Notes: generated by a model not told the origin, from the letters alone. A DNA stretch of 64,000 nucleotides from Granulicella arctica (GCF_013410065.1 NZ_JACCCW010000002.1:2080888-2144887), one strand, 5' to 3'; positions 35,570-44,264 are shown, numbered from the stretch's first letter. Translations and numbers: made by a program.

Positions 35570-35600
35570 AAAAGCGGAGCCTCGGAAGGCTCCGCTTTTT
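35570..35600. terminator. Bidirectional intrinsic terminator
   Basis: AAAAGCGGAGCC (35570-35581) and GGCTCCGCTTTT (35588-35599) form a perfect 12-bp stem with a TCGGAA loop, A run on one side and T run on the other. It separates the XRE gene and the convergent rhomboid gene. Confidence 0.9.
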
Positions 35601-35624
35601 GCTGCCATCTTTCTGTTTCGAGCC

Positions 35625-36497
35625 CTAACTGAGCTTCGAGATCCAATAGCCGAAGAGCGCCATCAGAAAAGCGGCGGCAACGAAGGTGATCTTCTGGCGG
35701 GAGAGATAGCGCAGGCGGCCAGAGGTCATGCGCGGAACCAGCGGCACTCCCAGGGCAAGTCCTGACAAAAATCCGCCTATATGAGCCGAGTTGTCGATGC
35801 GGATGATATCCACAAAGATCGTGGCTCCGCCGAGGATAAGGTTGAGAACGGCAAACTGGATGACCGACCGGCGCAGACGCTTCAGCTCCGTCCAGGGGAT
35901 AGGGAGTTTCTTGTTGCTGAGCAGCACGATCAGGATACCCGCGATACCGAAAACGGCTCCCGAAGCCCCGGCACCGATTGAATCCGGTCCAAACGCTGGG
36001 TTGATGCCCTGATGAAGGCTCATCAAGACGTTGAGGGCCAGGCTGAGCAGGTTCCCGGCGATACCGGTGAGCATATACACCGCGACGAGCCCATAGGCTC
36101 CAATCAGCGGCTCACCGAGGAGGCCAAGATTCCACAGGCACCACATGTTGGTGCCGATGTGGATGATTCCGATATGGACAAAAGTAGCTGTAAGCAGGCG
36201 ATACCACTGTCCGGCGAGGACTTCGTGGGTCCCCATCGCGCCGAACCGAAGAAGATCCTCTCCGCTAGGGCTCTGGAACGAGGCACCGTGGAGACACATC
36301 CAGAGATAGACAGCGCAGTTGATGCCGACCAGGAGGTAGGTCGCAGGCGAGGAAAGAGGATTGAAGGTACTCTTCTGCGGACGCGACGCAGACCGTGCCG
36401 CATATTCGGCGTGGGACTCCGCCGGGGGGTACTCGGGGACCGGCACGGGACCACCAATAGGGGGAAGAATCTCGCCTTGATGTTCGCTGATGGGCAT
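35625..36497 (-). CDS. Rhomboid-family intramembrane serine protease
   Basis: 290 aa from ATG 36497; a TTG at 36539 would extend it by 14 residues. The N-terminal about 50 residues are Pro-rich and cytoplasmic. Six to seven membrane helices follow. The catalytic pair is Ser in IGAGASGAVFGIAGIL and His in NSAHIGGFLSGLALG. An HxxxN motif is visible in the second helix (IGIIHIGTNMWCLWNLG). It cleaves membrane protein segments; the substrate is unknown. Confidence 0.9.
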   Translation of the reverse strand: MPISEHQGEILPPIGGPVPVPEYPPAESHAEYAARSASRPQKSTFNPLSSPATYLLVGINCAVYLWMCLHGASFQSPSGEDLLRFGAMGTHEVLAGQWYRLLTATFVHIGIIHIGTNMWCLWNLGLLGEPLIGAYGLVAVYMLTGIAGNLLSLALNVLMSLHQGINPAFGPDSIGAGASGAVFGIAGILIVLLSNKKLPIPWTELKRLRRSVIQFAVLNLILGGATIFVDIIRIDNSAHIGGFLSGLALGVPLVPRMTSGRLRYLSRQKITFVAAAFLMALFGYWISKLS

Positions 36498-36592
36498 GGA
36501 CACAACTTCTACGCTACCGCGAGCGGCTGGGGATGACAAATAGTAAAGGAGACCTATGAGGCCTCCTCTACTGACGTGGGATGACCCGAAGT

Positions 36593-37081
36593 CTAGGCTG
36601 CGTTCTTGTGGAAGCGGTCGCGGATGTCGGCGGGAATACGCTGCTGGACCACCGCGGTAAGAAAGCTGGGAAGCGGAGTCGTAATGGCAACGAGAAGCCA
36701 GAGCATCGCTGAAAAGACCAGTCCAGCCACAGCGACCGCCTCAAGCGAAACGAACACGCCGGAGTGAAGCAGCGGAAGATGCATCTTCGAAACGTGCATG
36801 ATCGCTTCGACACGGTGCATGACGACAGTGGCAAGCAGGAAGGCAAAGATCGAGAGGGTGCTGACCGAGATCAATAGAACGTCGACGGTGCGATGCAAAC
36901 GCTGCTTGGAGCGGCAGTGGCCGCAGTCCGAGAGGTGCTGGTCATAGTCGGTACGCATCTCGGGCGAAAGGGAGGAGATGTCATACCGCCAACCAGAAAG
37001 GATTGCGCCGACCACGGGGTCAATACAGGGCGATACAGGTACATTGTGTTTCTGCGAAGAACGCGTTGTGGAGTTATCCAT
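36593..37081 (-). CDS. Membrane protein with putative anti-sigma-type zinc finger
   Basis: 162 aa from ATG 37081 with AAGGAG. The soluble N-terminus ends in YDQHLSDCGHCRSKQRLH, an HxxxCxxC pattern as in zf-HC2/anti-sigma factors. Two hydrophobic helices follow (about 66-86 and 105-130), then a short basic tail. No sigma factor gene is adjacent. It could be a membrane zinc-finger sensor, but this is a guess from the motif and layout. Confidence 0.6.
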   Translation of the reverse strand: MDNSTTRSSQKHNVPVSPCIDPVVGAILSGWRYDISSLSPEMRTDYDQHLSDCGHCRSKQRLHRTVDVLLISVSTLSIFAFLLATVVMHRVEAIMHVSKMHLPLLHSGVFVSLEAVAVAGLVFSAMLWLLVAITTPLPSFLTAVVQQRIPADIRDRFHKNAA

Positions 37082-37157
37082 TTGGCTCCTTCTAGTCTAC
37101 CTTGTTTGATTCGAGCAGGATAGGAAAGATTCACAGGGCATTAATACCTAAAGAACT

Positions 37158-38159
37158 CTAGAGATAGATGGACTCCAGAGGGGCCGCCTGCTGCGCCAGA
37201 ATAATCCGATTGCCGAGGAGCGTCATCCGTCCGGCGATTGCCTGCTCCGCAGAGATGCGGGCGAGCTCCGGCGCGTTGTTGGACTCAGAGAGATGGCCGA
37301 GGACGATGTACGCCGATGCCCCGTCATAATCCTTCTGGAGGAACTCGGCGGTAGCGTCGTTCGAGAGGTGCCCAACACGCGAGAGAACTCGCTGCTTGAC
37401 CGACCAGGGGTACGGACCGTCACGCAGCATCTCCAGGTCATGGTTGGACTCGAGCAGAAGGACGTCGATGCGCTTGAGGGCCAATTTGACGTTCGGCGGC
37501 ATGTAGCCAAGGTCAGTAGCCAGCGCCATGCGAATGCCCTCGGCCTCGAAGACGAATCCACAGGGGTCGGCAGCATCGTGAGGGATGGTGAAGGGCGTGA
37601 TATCAAGATCGCCGATGCAGAAATGTGTCCCTGCCTGAAAATATTCGACGGCAGGGAGATGGGCCGGGTTGGCCTTCTCCTTCGGCGCAATCGCCTTTGG
37701 AGCTTCAGAGTCGCCAAGTTCCTCCTCCACAGGGAGCTCCAGCGTTGCGTTCGGATCGTCTGAGCGAAAGGCGCTAGCGGCGATGTCGATGCCAGCCTCC
37801 TCCTGCGCCGCGACAGAGGCAGCGCGCGCCTCTTTCTCTCGCTGCACGTGATCGAGCCACTTTGCATACGACATGGTAGTGCGGGGCGTCAGCATACGCA
37901 CCCAGGCCCGGTGTGTCGGCTCGGTAAAAAAGACCGGAATATTCAACCGGCGTGCGAGAACAGCAAGACCGGCGACATGGTCGATGTGTTCGTGGGTGAT
38001 CAGAATGGCGTCGAGTGTGGCTGGGTCTTCCCCGACGATCGCCATGCGCTTCAGCAGCTCGCGGCAGGAGAGGCCCGCGTCCACCAGCACCCGGGTGCGG
38101 GAGCTGGAGATGACGGTGCTGTTGCCTTTGGAACCCGAGGCTAGCACGGTCATGCGCAT
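37158..38159 (-). CDS. MBL-fold hydrolase, WalJ/YycJ-like with central insertion
   Basis: 333 aa from ATG 38159 (MRMTVLASGSKGNSTVI, the normal family start); the frame runs upstream without coding character. The metal site is ITHEHIDHVAGL (HEHIDH at 56-61). Later ligands are in IPHDAADPCG, ESNHDLEMLRDGPYP and LGHLSESNNAPELA. The family average is about 260 aa. The extra length is an Ala/Glu-rich segment at about 92-168 that looks disordered. WalJ-type proteins are 5'-exonuclease-like or cell-wall-stress linked; the role here is unproven. Confidence 0.85.
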   Translation of the reverse strand: MRMTVLASGSKGNSTVISSSRTRVLVDAGLSCRELLKRMAIVGEDPATLDAILITHEHIDHVAGLAVLARRLNIPVFFTEPTHRAWVRMLTPRTTMSYAKWLDHVQREKEARAASVAAQEEAGIDIAASAFRSDDPNATLELPVEEELGDSEAPKAIAPKEKANPAHLPAVEYFQAGTHFCIGDLDITPFTIPHDAADPCGFVFEAEGIRMALATDLGYMPPNVKLALKRIDVLLLESNHDLEMLRDGPYPWSVKQRVLSRVGHLSNDATAEFLQKDYDGASAYIVLGHLSESNNAPELARISAEQAIAGRMTLLGNRIILAQQAAPLESIYL

Positions 38160-38236
38160 TGAATTAACATACGCCGTCTGGGCTGTGGATTGCCGGAATA
38201 CATCGAGCGCGGTATCTCTCCGGTTCACAGCGCCCG

Positions 38237-38476
38237 TCAGACAGCCCCTAAACGGCGTACGGAGACGATCTCCGAGAGCAACAGCGAATGGCCGCTGGCT
38301 CCCTTTTGCACCCAGACTCCCTCAGGACCGGGCTCGACCTCCAGATAGAACAGGTCCGGTGTCTCGCCCTCGTCGAAGACAAAGAGAATCTGGGCGAGAT
38401 GTTCACCGTCCTTGGTCTCGAGCACGATTACCAGGTCGATGCTCGCCTTGAGCAGCTTCAGTTCACTCTCCGTCAT
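38237..38476 (-). CDS. Small conserved-looking protein, function unknown
   Basis: 79 aa. It reads as a compact alpha/beta protein (LVIVLETKDGEHLAQILFVF, then a strand-rich middle and a SLLLSEIVSVRRLG end). No known family is recognised. The gene lies 12 nt after the MaoC-like gene on the same strand and 77 nt before the WalJ-like gene, so it probably shares their transcript. Codon use resembles its neighbours. Confidence 0.65.
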   Translation of the reverse strand: MTESELKLLKASIDLVIVLETKDGEHLAQILFVFDEGETPDLFYLEVEPGPEGVWVQKGASGHSLLLSEIVSVRRLGAV

Positions 38477-38488
38477 ATCGGCCTCGGA

Positions 38489-38944
38489 TCAGACGGATGG
38501 TTTGACGGGAGCGAGAAAGTTGACGGTCGAACGCATGACGACCTGATCGCGCTGGTTGTATGCCAGCGTGCGTGTACGGACGATGCCGAAGGATGTGCGC
38601 GAGCTGGAATGGCGGACGCCGACCACCTCAATCTCCGTCCGGAGGGTGTCGCCAGGACGTACCGGCTCGGTCCAGCGCATCTCTTCGACCCCTGCACCGA
38701 TCATGCCGCCCGCCACCTTGATCGACTGCACACGCAGCCGCATGACAATGGCGGCCGTGAGCCAACCCGAAGCAGCAAGCCCTTTGAAGAAGGAGCCTTC
38801 GCCCGCTGCTTCGTCCAAATGAAAGGGCTGGGGATCGTACTTCTGACCGAACTCCTTGATCTCCTCTGCGGTTACTTTGGCAGTTCCGGCGGAGTGGAAC
38901 TTCTGGCCTACGTAAAAGTCTTCAAAGTACAGCTCTTGCGACAT
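38489..38944 (-). CDS. MaoC-like hot-dog dehydratase
   Basis: 151 aa from ATG 38944 (AGGAG upstream); the open frame above overlaps hbd and is ignored. The hydratase motif is visible as FGQKYDPQPFHLDEAAGEGS with the Asp/His pair, followed by FFKGLAASGWLTAAIVMRL. MaoC-like proteins hydrate enoyl-CoA to 3-hydroxyacyl-CoA. The gene lies 11 nt after hbd on the same strand, so the pair could carry out successive hydratase and dehydrogenase steps on an acyl-CoA. Confidence 0.9.
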   Translation of the reverse strand: MSQELYFEDFYVGQKFHSAGTAKVTAEEIKEFGQKYDPQPFHLDEAAGEGSFFKGLAASGWLTAAIVMRLRVQSIKVAGGMIGAGVEEMRWTEPVRPGDTLRTEIEVVGVRHSSSRTSFGIVRTRTLAYNQRDQVVMRSTVNFLAPVKPSV

Positions 38945-38955
38945 GAACTCTCCTA

Positions 38956-39822
38956 TTACTGGTAAGTGTAAAACCCTTTGCCCGATTTGCGGCCGAGCCA
39001 CCCCGCATCGACCATCCGGATGAGCAACGGACACGGTCTGTACTTCGGATCGCCCAGCCCTTCCTCAAGCACACGCATGATGTCGAGGCAGACGTCGAGC
39101 CCAATGAAATCAGCAAGTGTGAGCGGACCCATCGGGTGGGCCATCCCGAGGGTAACGACCTGATCGACGGCCTCGGCAGTGGCAACACCCTCCATCACCG
39201 CGAAGACGGCCTCGTTGATCAGCGGCATCAGGACACGGTTCGAGACGAACCCGGCAGCGTCGTTCACCTCGACTGGCGTCTTGCCGAGTTGCAGGCTGAG
39301 CGCGTGGACGGTATCGAAGGTGGCCTGCGAGGTCTGGAGGCCCCGAATCACCTCGACCAATTGCATCACCGGCACCGGGTTGAAGAAGTGCATCCCGATG
39401 ACCTGCGCAGAGCGGCTGGTCTGGGCAGCGAGCTTCGTAATCGAGATGGAGCTGGTATTGCTGGCGAGAATCGCCCCCGGCCGAAGGATGCTGTCGAGCT
39501 CGCGGAAGAGCTCGGCCTTGATGGCAAACTTCTCCGTGGCGGCTTCGATGACGAGATCGCAGACCGAGAGAACTTCGCGGTTCAACGCCGTAGTGATGCG
39601 GGCTCGCGCCTGCACCGCCGCTTCTTCAGTGAGCTTCGCCTTGGCGACCTCGCGTGCGAGGTTCTTCTCGATGGTCGCTATGCCGCGGTCGAGAGCAAGC
39701 TGAGCTACATCGATCAGCAGAACGGGGAAGCCTGCCCGGGCGCACACATGAGCGATGCCGTTGCCCATGGTCCCGGCTCCTACGATGCCGATTGTTTGTG
39801 TCGTTAGCGTTGTTTCTGGCAT
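38956..39822 (-). CDS. hbd: 3-hydroxyacyl-CoA (3-hydroxybutyryl-CoA) dehydrogenase
   Basis: 288 aa. The Rossmann loop [20 protein letters not shown] is at 11-30, [12 protein letters not shown] and the catalytic [17 protein letters not shown] (His) are in the middle, and [20 protein letters not shown] leads to the C-terminal dimer domain ending [12 protein letters not shown]. The length fits single-domain Hbd rather than fused FadB. It oxidises L-3-hydroxyacyl-CoA with NAD+. It is upstream of the MaoC-like gene by 11 nt. Confidence 0.93.
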   Translation of the reverse strand: MPETTLTTQTIGIVGAGTMGNGIAHVCARAGFPVLLIDVAQLALDRGIATIEKNLAREVAKAKLTEEAAVQARARITTALNREVLSVCDLVIEAATEKFAIKAELFRELDSILRPGAILASNTSSISITKLAAQTSRSAQVIGMHFFNPVPVMQLVEVIRGLQTSQATFDTVHALSLQLGKTPVEVNDAAGFVSNRVLMPLINEAVFAVMEGVATAEAVDQVVTLGMAHPMGPLTLADFIGLDVCLDIMRVLEEGLGDPKYRPCPLLIRMVDAGWLGRKSGKGFYTYQ

Positions 39823-39881
39823 GAGATTCGCGGAAAAGCGAAGTGTATCAGTTCGGCGGAGGCGGAGGTATAGCGCTACGG

Positions 39882-40649
39882 TCAGGAATTGATCTGAAGC
39901 AGTAGCACGGTAATGTTATCGTGTCCTCCCGCCTCGTTCGCGGCGTCGATAAGGGATCGACAGGTGGCTTCAAGGTCCGATCGGTGCTCAGAAAGATACA
40001 TGGCGACGGTTTCGTCTGGCAGCTCGCGTGTGAGCCCATCAGAAGCCAAGAGGTACAGGTCGCCCGGCTGCGGGTCAAGCCGTCGAATCTCAGCCATCAC
40101 ACGAGCCGCAGAGCCAATGGCCCGGGTAATGATATTGCGCATGGGCGAGCGTTCAGCCTGCTCCGGAGTCAGTTGACCGGCCATGACCTGCTCCTGAACC
40201 AGCGAGTGGTCCTGCGTCAGCTGGATCAGTTCGCCTCCACGCAGGCGGTAACAGCGGCTATCGCCCACATGCGCGAGCCATAGCTCTCTCTCCCACTCCT
40301 GTTCTTGCTGCGGTAGCACCAACGCTACCAGCGTCGTTCCCATGCCACGCAGGTTCGGAGAGCGCCGGGAGCGTTGGAAAACCACGGAGTTCGCCATCTG
40401 AACCGCAGCATCAAGCAGTGACTCGGTGACCTCGGGCAGCGGCAGGACAGCATTGAGATGATCGAGGAAGGTCGTCGCGGCAAGCTCACTGGCAACCTCG
40501 CCGGCAGCAGCTCCGCCCATCCCATCGCAGACGACGAAGACCCCATTTTCGGGCAACGCAGCGCAGAAGTCCTCGTTGCCGCTACGGACGCGGCCAAGGC
40601 TCGAAAGCATCGCGAAATTAAACCCAATGGCAGACTTGTCTACAGGCAT
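39882..40649 (-). CDS. PP2C-type protein phosphatase
   Basis: 255 aa from ATG 40649; a GTG at 40685 would add 12 residues and neither has a strong ribosome site. Motifs: [12 protein letters not shown] (first metal Asp), [18 protein letters not shown] (second), [35 protein letters not shown] and [12 protein letters not shown] (last Asp/Asn). It is a PrpC/Stp-like Ser/Thr phosphatase without added domains, usually paired with a Hanks-type kinase. No kinase gene is adjacent in this window. Confidence 0.92.
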   Translation of the reverse strand: MPVDKSAIGFNFAMLSSLGRVRSGNEDFCAALPENGVFVVCDGMGGAAAGEVASELAATTFLDHLNAVLPLPEVTESLLDAAVQMANSVVFQRSRRSPNLRGMGTTLVALVLPQQEQEWERELWLAHVGDSRCYRLRGGELIQLTQDHSLVQEQVMAGQLTPEQAERSPMRNIITRAIGSAARVMAEIRRLDPQPGDLYLLASDGLTRELPDETVAMYLSEHRSDLEATCRSLIDAANEAGGHDNITVLLLQINS

Positions 40650-40817
40650 GGTGCGCTGAAAAGTAATATGAGAATCAAGATACACGCCCGACCGATGCGT
40701 GGGAATGCGATGATGGCTGGCATGGAAAAAGAACGATCACAGTACAGCTATTTCATAACCCACACCCAAAAACTGCACAAGGAAACCATCGTGGTAAAAC
40801 AGGTGTCTCGGTAACCA

Positions 40818-41693
40818 ATGAATCGCATTGTGCATGGAGACAACCTCAAGACGCTCCGACGTATGGCCACAGCCTCGGTGCCGCTGATCTACGTCGATCC
40901 GCCCTTCAACACCGGACGGCGGCAGGTGCGGACGCAGATGAAGACGATCCAGGACGACGCCGGCGACCGAACCGGCTTTGGTGGCCGGCGATATCGCACA
41001 GAACTGCAAAGGCCATCTAATGCGGCGGGATATCAGGACACCTTCGAAGATTTTCTTGGCTTTCTAAGACCGCGACTCGTAGAGGCGCACCGCGTGCTCT
41101 CCGACACAGGAAGTCTCTTTTTCCACATCGACTACCGCGAGGTCCATTACTGCAAGGTGATGCTCGACGAGATCTTCGGGCGTGCATGCTTTCAGAACGA
41201 GATTATCTGGGCCTATGACTACGGCGCACGCTCTACCAAGCGCTGGCCCGCGAAGCACGACACCATTCTCTGGTACACAAAGAACCCCGAGCGGTACACC
41301 TTCAACCTGGAAGCGACGGACCGCATTCCATACATGGCTCCCGGACTGGTAGGGGCGACGAAGGCAGCGCGGGGCAAGACGCCGACAGACGTCTGGTGGC
41401 ATACGATCGTCTCCCCGACAGGTAAAGAAAAGACCGGCTATGCGACCCAGAAGCCGCTGGGGGTTCTGGAGCGGATCGTGCGCGTGCATTCGAACATGGG
41501 GGAGACGGTGCTGGATTTCTTCGCAGGCAGTGGCACAACAGGAGAAGCAGCCGCAAAGAACGGACGCGCCTTTGTCCTGGTGGATGAGAGCGCCGAGGCA
41601 GTCGCAATCATGGAGCGCCGATTGAAGCAGTACGGCTACCGGAAGGCCAGAAAACGATCGACGGGCAGCACAAAGAAAAAAACGCCTGTTTAG
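40818..41693 (+). CDS. Orphan DNA adenine/cytosine-N4 methyltransferase, beta class
   Basis: 291 aa. The catalytic motif IV (YVDPPFNTG, 25-33) comes before the SAM motif I (LDFFAGSGTTGEAAAKNG, about 231-248), the beta-class order. The part between (NEIIWAYDYGARSTKRWPAK) should carry the target recognition region. GYATQKPLGVLERIV is the usual motif X-like segment. The tail is Lys/Arg-rich. There is no restriction gene near it, so it is an orphan, possibly regulatory as CcrM is. No Shine-Dalgarno sequence precedes the ATG. It is convergent with the next gene, with a 4-nt overlap of stops. Confidence 0.9.
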   Translation: MNRIVHGDNLKTLRRMATASVPLIYVDPPFNTGRRQVRTQMKTIQDDAGDRTGFGGRRYRTELQRPSNAAGYQDTFEDFLGFLRPRLVEAHRVLSDTGSLFFHIDYREVHYCKVMLDEIFGRACFQNEIIWAYDYGARSTKRWPAKHDTILWYTKNPERYTFNLEATDRIPYMAPGLVGATKAARGKTPTDVWWHTIVSPTGKEKTGYATQKPLGVLERIVRVHSNMGETVLDFFAGSGTTGEAAAKNGRAFVLVDESAEAVAIMERRLKQYGYRKARKRSTGSTKKKTPV

Positions 41694-42157
41694 CTGCGTG
41701 CCTGCTTTTCGGCAAAGTCACCGATGATCGGCAGCTTGAACCACTCACCCTTGCTCGCCTTGATAATGGCCATCAGCCATGCAACGAAGATGACAAGAAA
41801 GACCGCCAGATGAATCAGAGAGAACAGAATGCCGACCAGAGGGATGAAGTGCAGGAAGATACTCAGAATGGTCAAGCCCACCTGCAACGCAAAGGAGACC
41901 ACGCCGAGCGCAAGGCACTGGATCGAGTGAAATCGCACCAGCGGAATCTTGTTATAGGGCTCGATGATGAGGAAGATGATCGCCGGAATAATCGTGAGGT
42001 AGGCGAGGGCGGCGGCCGAGTTGTCAGAGAGTCCGGACGAGGGCGCGGCAGGCGGGTAGCCCGCCTGTGGATAGAAGGCTGGGCCTGCGGGAGGAGGGGC
42101 GTCCGAGTACGGGACGTTGGTGTAAGGCGGCTGCTGTGGTGGAATCTGTTCGCTCAT
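41690..42157 (-). CDS. DUF4870/Tic20-like membrane protein
   Basis: 155 aa. The N-terminus is Pro/Tyr-rich (PPQQPPYTNVPYSDAPPPAG) and disordered. Three to four hydrophobic helices follow, with PYNKIPLVRFHSIQCLALG and WLMAIIKASKGEWFKLPIIG, the pattern of DUF4870 proteins distantly related to Tic20. Function is unknown. It ends in a 4-nt overlap with the convergent methyltransferase gene. Confidence 0.75.
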   Translation of the reverse strand: MSEQIPPQQPPYTNVPYSDAPPPAGPAFYPQAGYPPAAPSSGLSDNSAAALAYLTIIPAIIFLIIEPYNKIPLVRFHSIQCLALGVVSFALQVGLTILSIFLHFIPLVGILFSLIHLAVFLVIFVAWLMAIIKASKGEWFKLPIIGDFAEKQARS

Positions 42158-42347
42158 CGAAGTGTCCTCGTTCGTTCAGGAGCATGATCTGCGACCGGCG
42201 AGTCCAACTCCTGAGATACGCACTCGCGCAAGTGGCAATTAGCATACCTGAGCTTGCGCACGGGTCAAGTGCTTTTTTGTGAAGCAAAACATACAGGTAC
42301 TTGTGGTCTAGGTTACGCGCCAGGCCCAGTGGACATAAGATGGAAGC

Positions 42348-42809
42348 ATGAAATATCTGCTGGCTTTGCTCGCTGTGGCAGGAATATGGGTTTCGGTACT
42401 GGCGTTGCGCGTACATAACCAGGCGCCAGGAGAGGCCCCGCCGTGTGCGGTGACCGAAAAATTCGACTGCGGCGCGGTGAATCATAGTCGCTTTGCAGTC
42501 TTTCCTCCGCGCACCTTCGATGAGGCTCCCAACTCAAAGGGCCATATTCCGGTCGCCGTCATCGGGATCGTCGGATATGCCATCATGGCGCTGCTGGCGC
42601 TACTCGGGCGCTACGGCCTGTTGCTGCTCCTGGCAGAGGTCGGATGTCTGATGGCGGGCTTCCTGAGCTACCTAGAAGCATACGTTCTCGAGAAGTGGTG
42701 CATCTATTGCCTCTGGTCGCAGTGCATCATGGCGACGTTGCTGTTGCTGACGGGAGTCACCATGCTGATACAGAGGAACAGGCGGCGACACTCCGGCGGG
42801 GCACGTTAG
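42348..42809 (+). CDS. Vitamin K epoxide reductase (VKOR) family protein
   Basis: 153 aa. Four membrane helices. Loop Cys pair: PCAVTEKFDCGAVNHSRFAV. Active-site CxxC: LEKWCIYCLWSQCIMATLLL. Bacterial VKORs re-oxidise the disulfide donor DsbA using quinone. Many are fused to a thioredoxin domain, but this one is a single domain and needs a separate partner; the TlpA-like protein at 12641 is far away and not an obvious one. A coiled-coil membrane protein gene starts 2 nt after its stop. Confidence 0.88.
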   Translation: MKYLLALLAVAGIWVSVLALRVHNQAPGEAPPCAVTEKFDCGAVNHSRFAVFPPRTFDEAPNSKGHIPVAVIGIVGYAIMALLALLGRYGLLLLLAEVGCLMAGFLSYLEAYVLEKWCIYCLWSQCIMATLLLLTGVTMLIQRNRRRHSGGAR

Positions 42810-42811
42810 CG

Positions 42812-43204
42812 ATGTGGCCTAAAGTGTTTGCCCAGTTAGTGGAGCTGCTTCCACACGTAGCTCGCCTGATCCCGATGGCGGACATGTTTTTCGCCACGAA
42901 GACAGCAAGCGAGAAGGCAAACGAGGCCGCGGTCGCAGCAATGGCTGAGAATGTGCGGACAGATCTCGGCCAGGTGACGACGGCTCACGCAGGGCTTTAC
43001 CGGCAGCTTCAGGAACAAAGCGCTCAGATCGCCGAGGTGGCGGAGGATACACGCCGGACACGCGCAGCGCTCGATAGCTCAAAGGAGCAGGTGACGGTTT
43101 TAGAGAAGCAGATCACTGCGCTGGGAGTATGGGTAAAGACCGGTGTGGGCCTGTTGGTGCTCGCGCTGGCGCTGCTGATCGCCGTGCTGATGCGCGGTCG
43201 GTAG
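42812..43204 (+). CDS. Tail-anchored coiled-coil protein, function unknown
   Basis: 130 aa from ATG 42812, 2 nt after the VKOR stop. A longer reading upstream overlaps VKOR and is rejected. The first 25 residues are amphipathic (WPKVFAQLVELLPHVARLIP). The middle (about 30-100) has heptad-like Ala/Glu/Gln content (LYRQLQEQSAQIAEVAEDTR). One membrane helix follows at about 108-126 (TGVGLLVLALALLIAVLM). No family is recognised. Tight spacing suggests translational coupling with VKOR, and the MqnC-like gene follows 21 nt later. Confidence 0.7.
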   Translation: MWPKVFAQLVELLPHVARLIPMADMFFATKTASEKANEAAVAAMAENVRTDLGQVTTAHAGLYRQLQEQSAQIAEVAEDTRRTRAALDSSKEQVTVLEKQITALGVWVKTGVGLLVLALALLIAVLMRGR

Positions 43205-43225
43205 CGGGCAGCGTAAACTGGAGCA

Positions 43226-44164
43226 ATGGGAATCAGCCGGGAACAGGCTCTGGATTGCTTCAGCAGTGATGATTTGATCGGGATCGGCATGGAGGCCGAT
43301 GCGGTGCGGCGTGAGCTGCATCCGGAGAGCGTGGTCAGCTATGTGGTCGATCGTGCCATCTGCCACACGACGCCGGGATTCGAAACAAGAATCGAGGAAG
43401 CTGTGGCGCTGGGAGCAACCGGAATCGTACTCCGAGGCAGCGTCCAGCCGGGCATGACAATCGCCAGCTTTGAGAAAATGCTGGCTGGTATTCATAACCA
43501 ATTCCCTTCCCTCTGGCTGCATGGTTTGTCGGCGACTGAGGTTGTCGCGATTGCCGTTCAATCAGGCTTGACCGTGCGGGAGACCCTGGTTCGCCTGCGC
43601 AGCGCAGGGCTCGGCTCAATCTCCGGAAGCGATGCTGGCATCCTGGACGACGCCGTGCAGACGGCGGAGAAGCGGTGTTCGGCGTCAGAGTGGCTGGAGC
43701 TTCATCGCACAGCGCATGGGATCGGGATCAGGACCACGGCGTCTATGCTCTTCGGTGCTGGGGAGACAATGGAGCATCGCGTGCACCATCTGACGGCCTT
43801 ACGACAGCTACAAGAGGAGACCGGCGGGTTCACCGCGTTTGTTCCTGCGGCCTTTCAGCCGGTGGCTGCTGGGATGCGGGGCTTCGAAGAAGCGACGGCC
43901 GTGGAATATCTGAAGACGCTGGCAATCTCGCGAATGGTCCTCGACAACCTCAGCCATATACAAGCAGACTGGTCGGCACAGGGGCTGAAGGTGCTCCAGA
44001 TGGCGCTACGGTTTGGCGCGAACGATGTCGGTTCGGTCATGCCCGGTGAAAGCATCGTGGCCGCCGACGGGACTACCGGAGAAGACCTACGGAGGGTAAT
44101 TCGCGGAGCCGGGTTCCGGCCAGTCGAGCGCGATACGTTGTACCGAACCATGTTTCTGAACTAG
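43226..44164 (+). CDS. MqnC-like protein (radical SAM family) lacking the [4Fe-4S] cysteines
   Basis: 312 aa from ATG 43226 (GGAG upstream). The C-terminal two thirds match cyclic dehypoxanthine futalosine synthase: RTTASMLFGAGETMEHRVHH, LRQLQEETGGFTAFVPAAFQ, ISRMVLDNLSHIQADW and GANDVGSVMPGE. The N-terminal strand SYVVDRAI is followed at once by CHTTPGFETRIEEAVALG. The usual stretch with CxxxCxxC, about 25 residues, is absent without a break in frame. It cannot bind the radical SAM cluster in the normal way. MqnC proper acts in futalosine-route menaquinone synthesis; this copy is a pseudoenzyme or has a new role. Confidence 0.82.
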   Translation: MGISREQALDCFSSDDLIGIGMEADAVRRELHPESVVSYVVDRAICHTTPGFETRIEEAVALGATGIVLRGSVQPGMTIASFEKMLAGIHNQFPSLWLHGLSATEVVAIAVQSGLTVRETLVRLRSAGLGSISGSDAGILDDAVQTAEKRCSASEWLELHRTAHGIGIRTTASMLFGAGETMEHRVHHLTALRQLQEETGGFTAFVPAAFQPVAAGMRGFEEATAVEYLKTLAISRMVLDNLSHIQADWSAQGLKVLQMALRFGANDVGSVMPGESIVAADGTTGEDLRRVIRGAGFRPVERDTLYRTMFLN

Positions 44165-44264
44165 AGCTGTCCCCCCATCGCGTAGAATCGGTTGAAGATA
44201 TAACCACTGTTGCTGGAGTAGCCGCCTGTTCTCTTTCCTTCCATCGATTCCCTCTGCGCTCTGT

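Noticed and set aside
36842..37142. Plus-strand frames near the zinc-finger membrane protein gene
   Set aside because: They are shadows of the minus-strand gene, which has a clear AAGGAG and hydrophobic helices.
42065..42073. DnaA-box-like TGTGGATAG, with other partial boxes near 37072, 38184 and 59257
   Set aside because: Isolated, with one or two mismatches, and not clustered; no AT-rich unwinding region or dnaA nearby.
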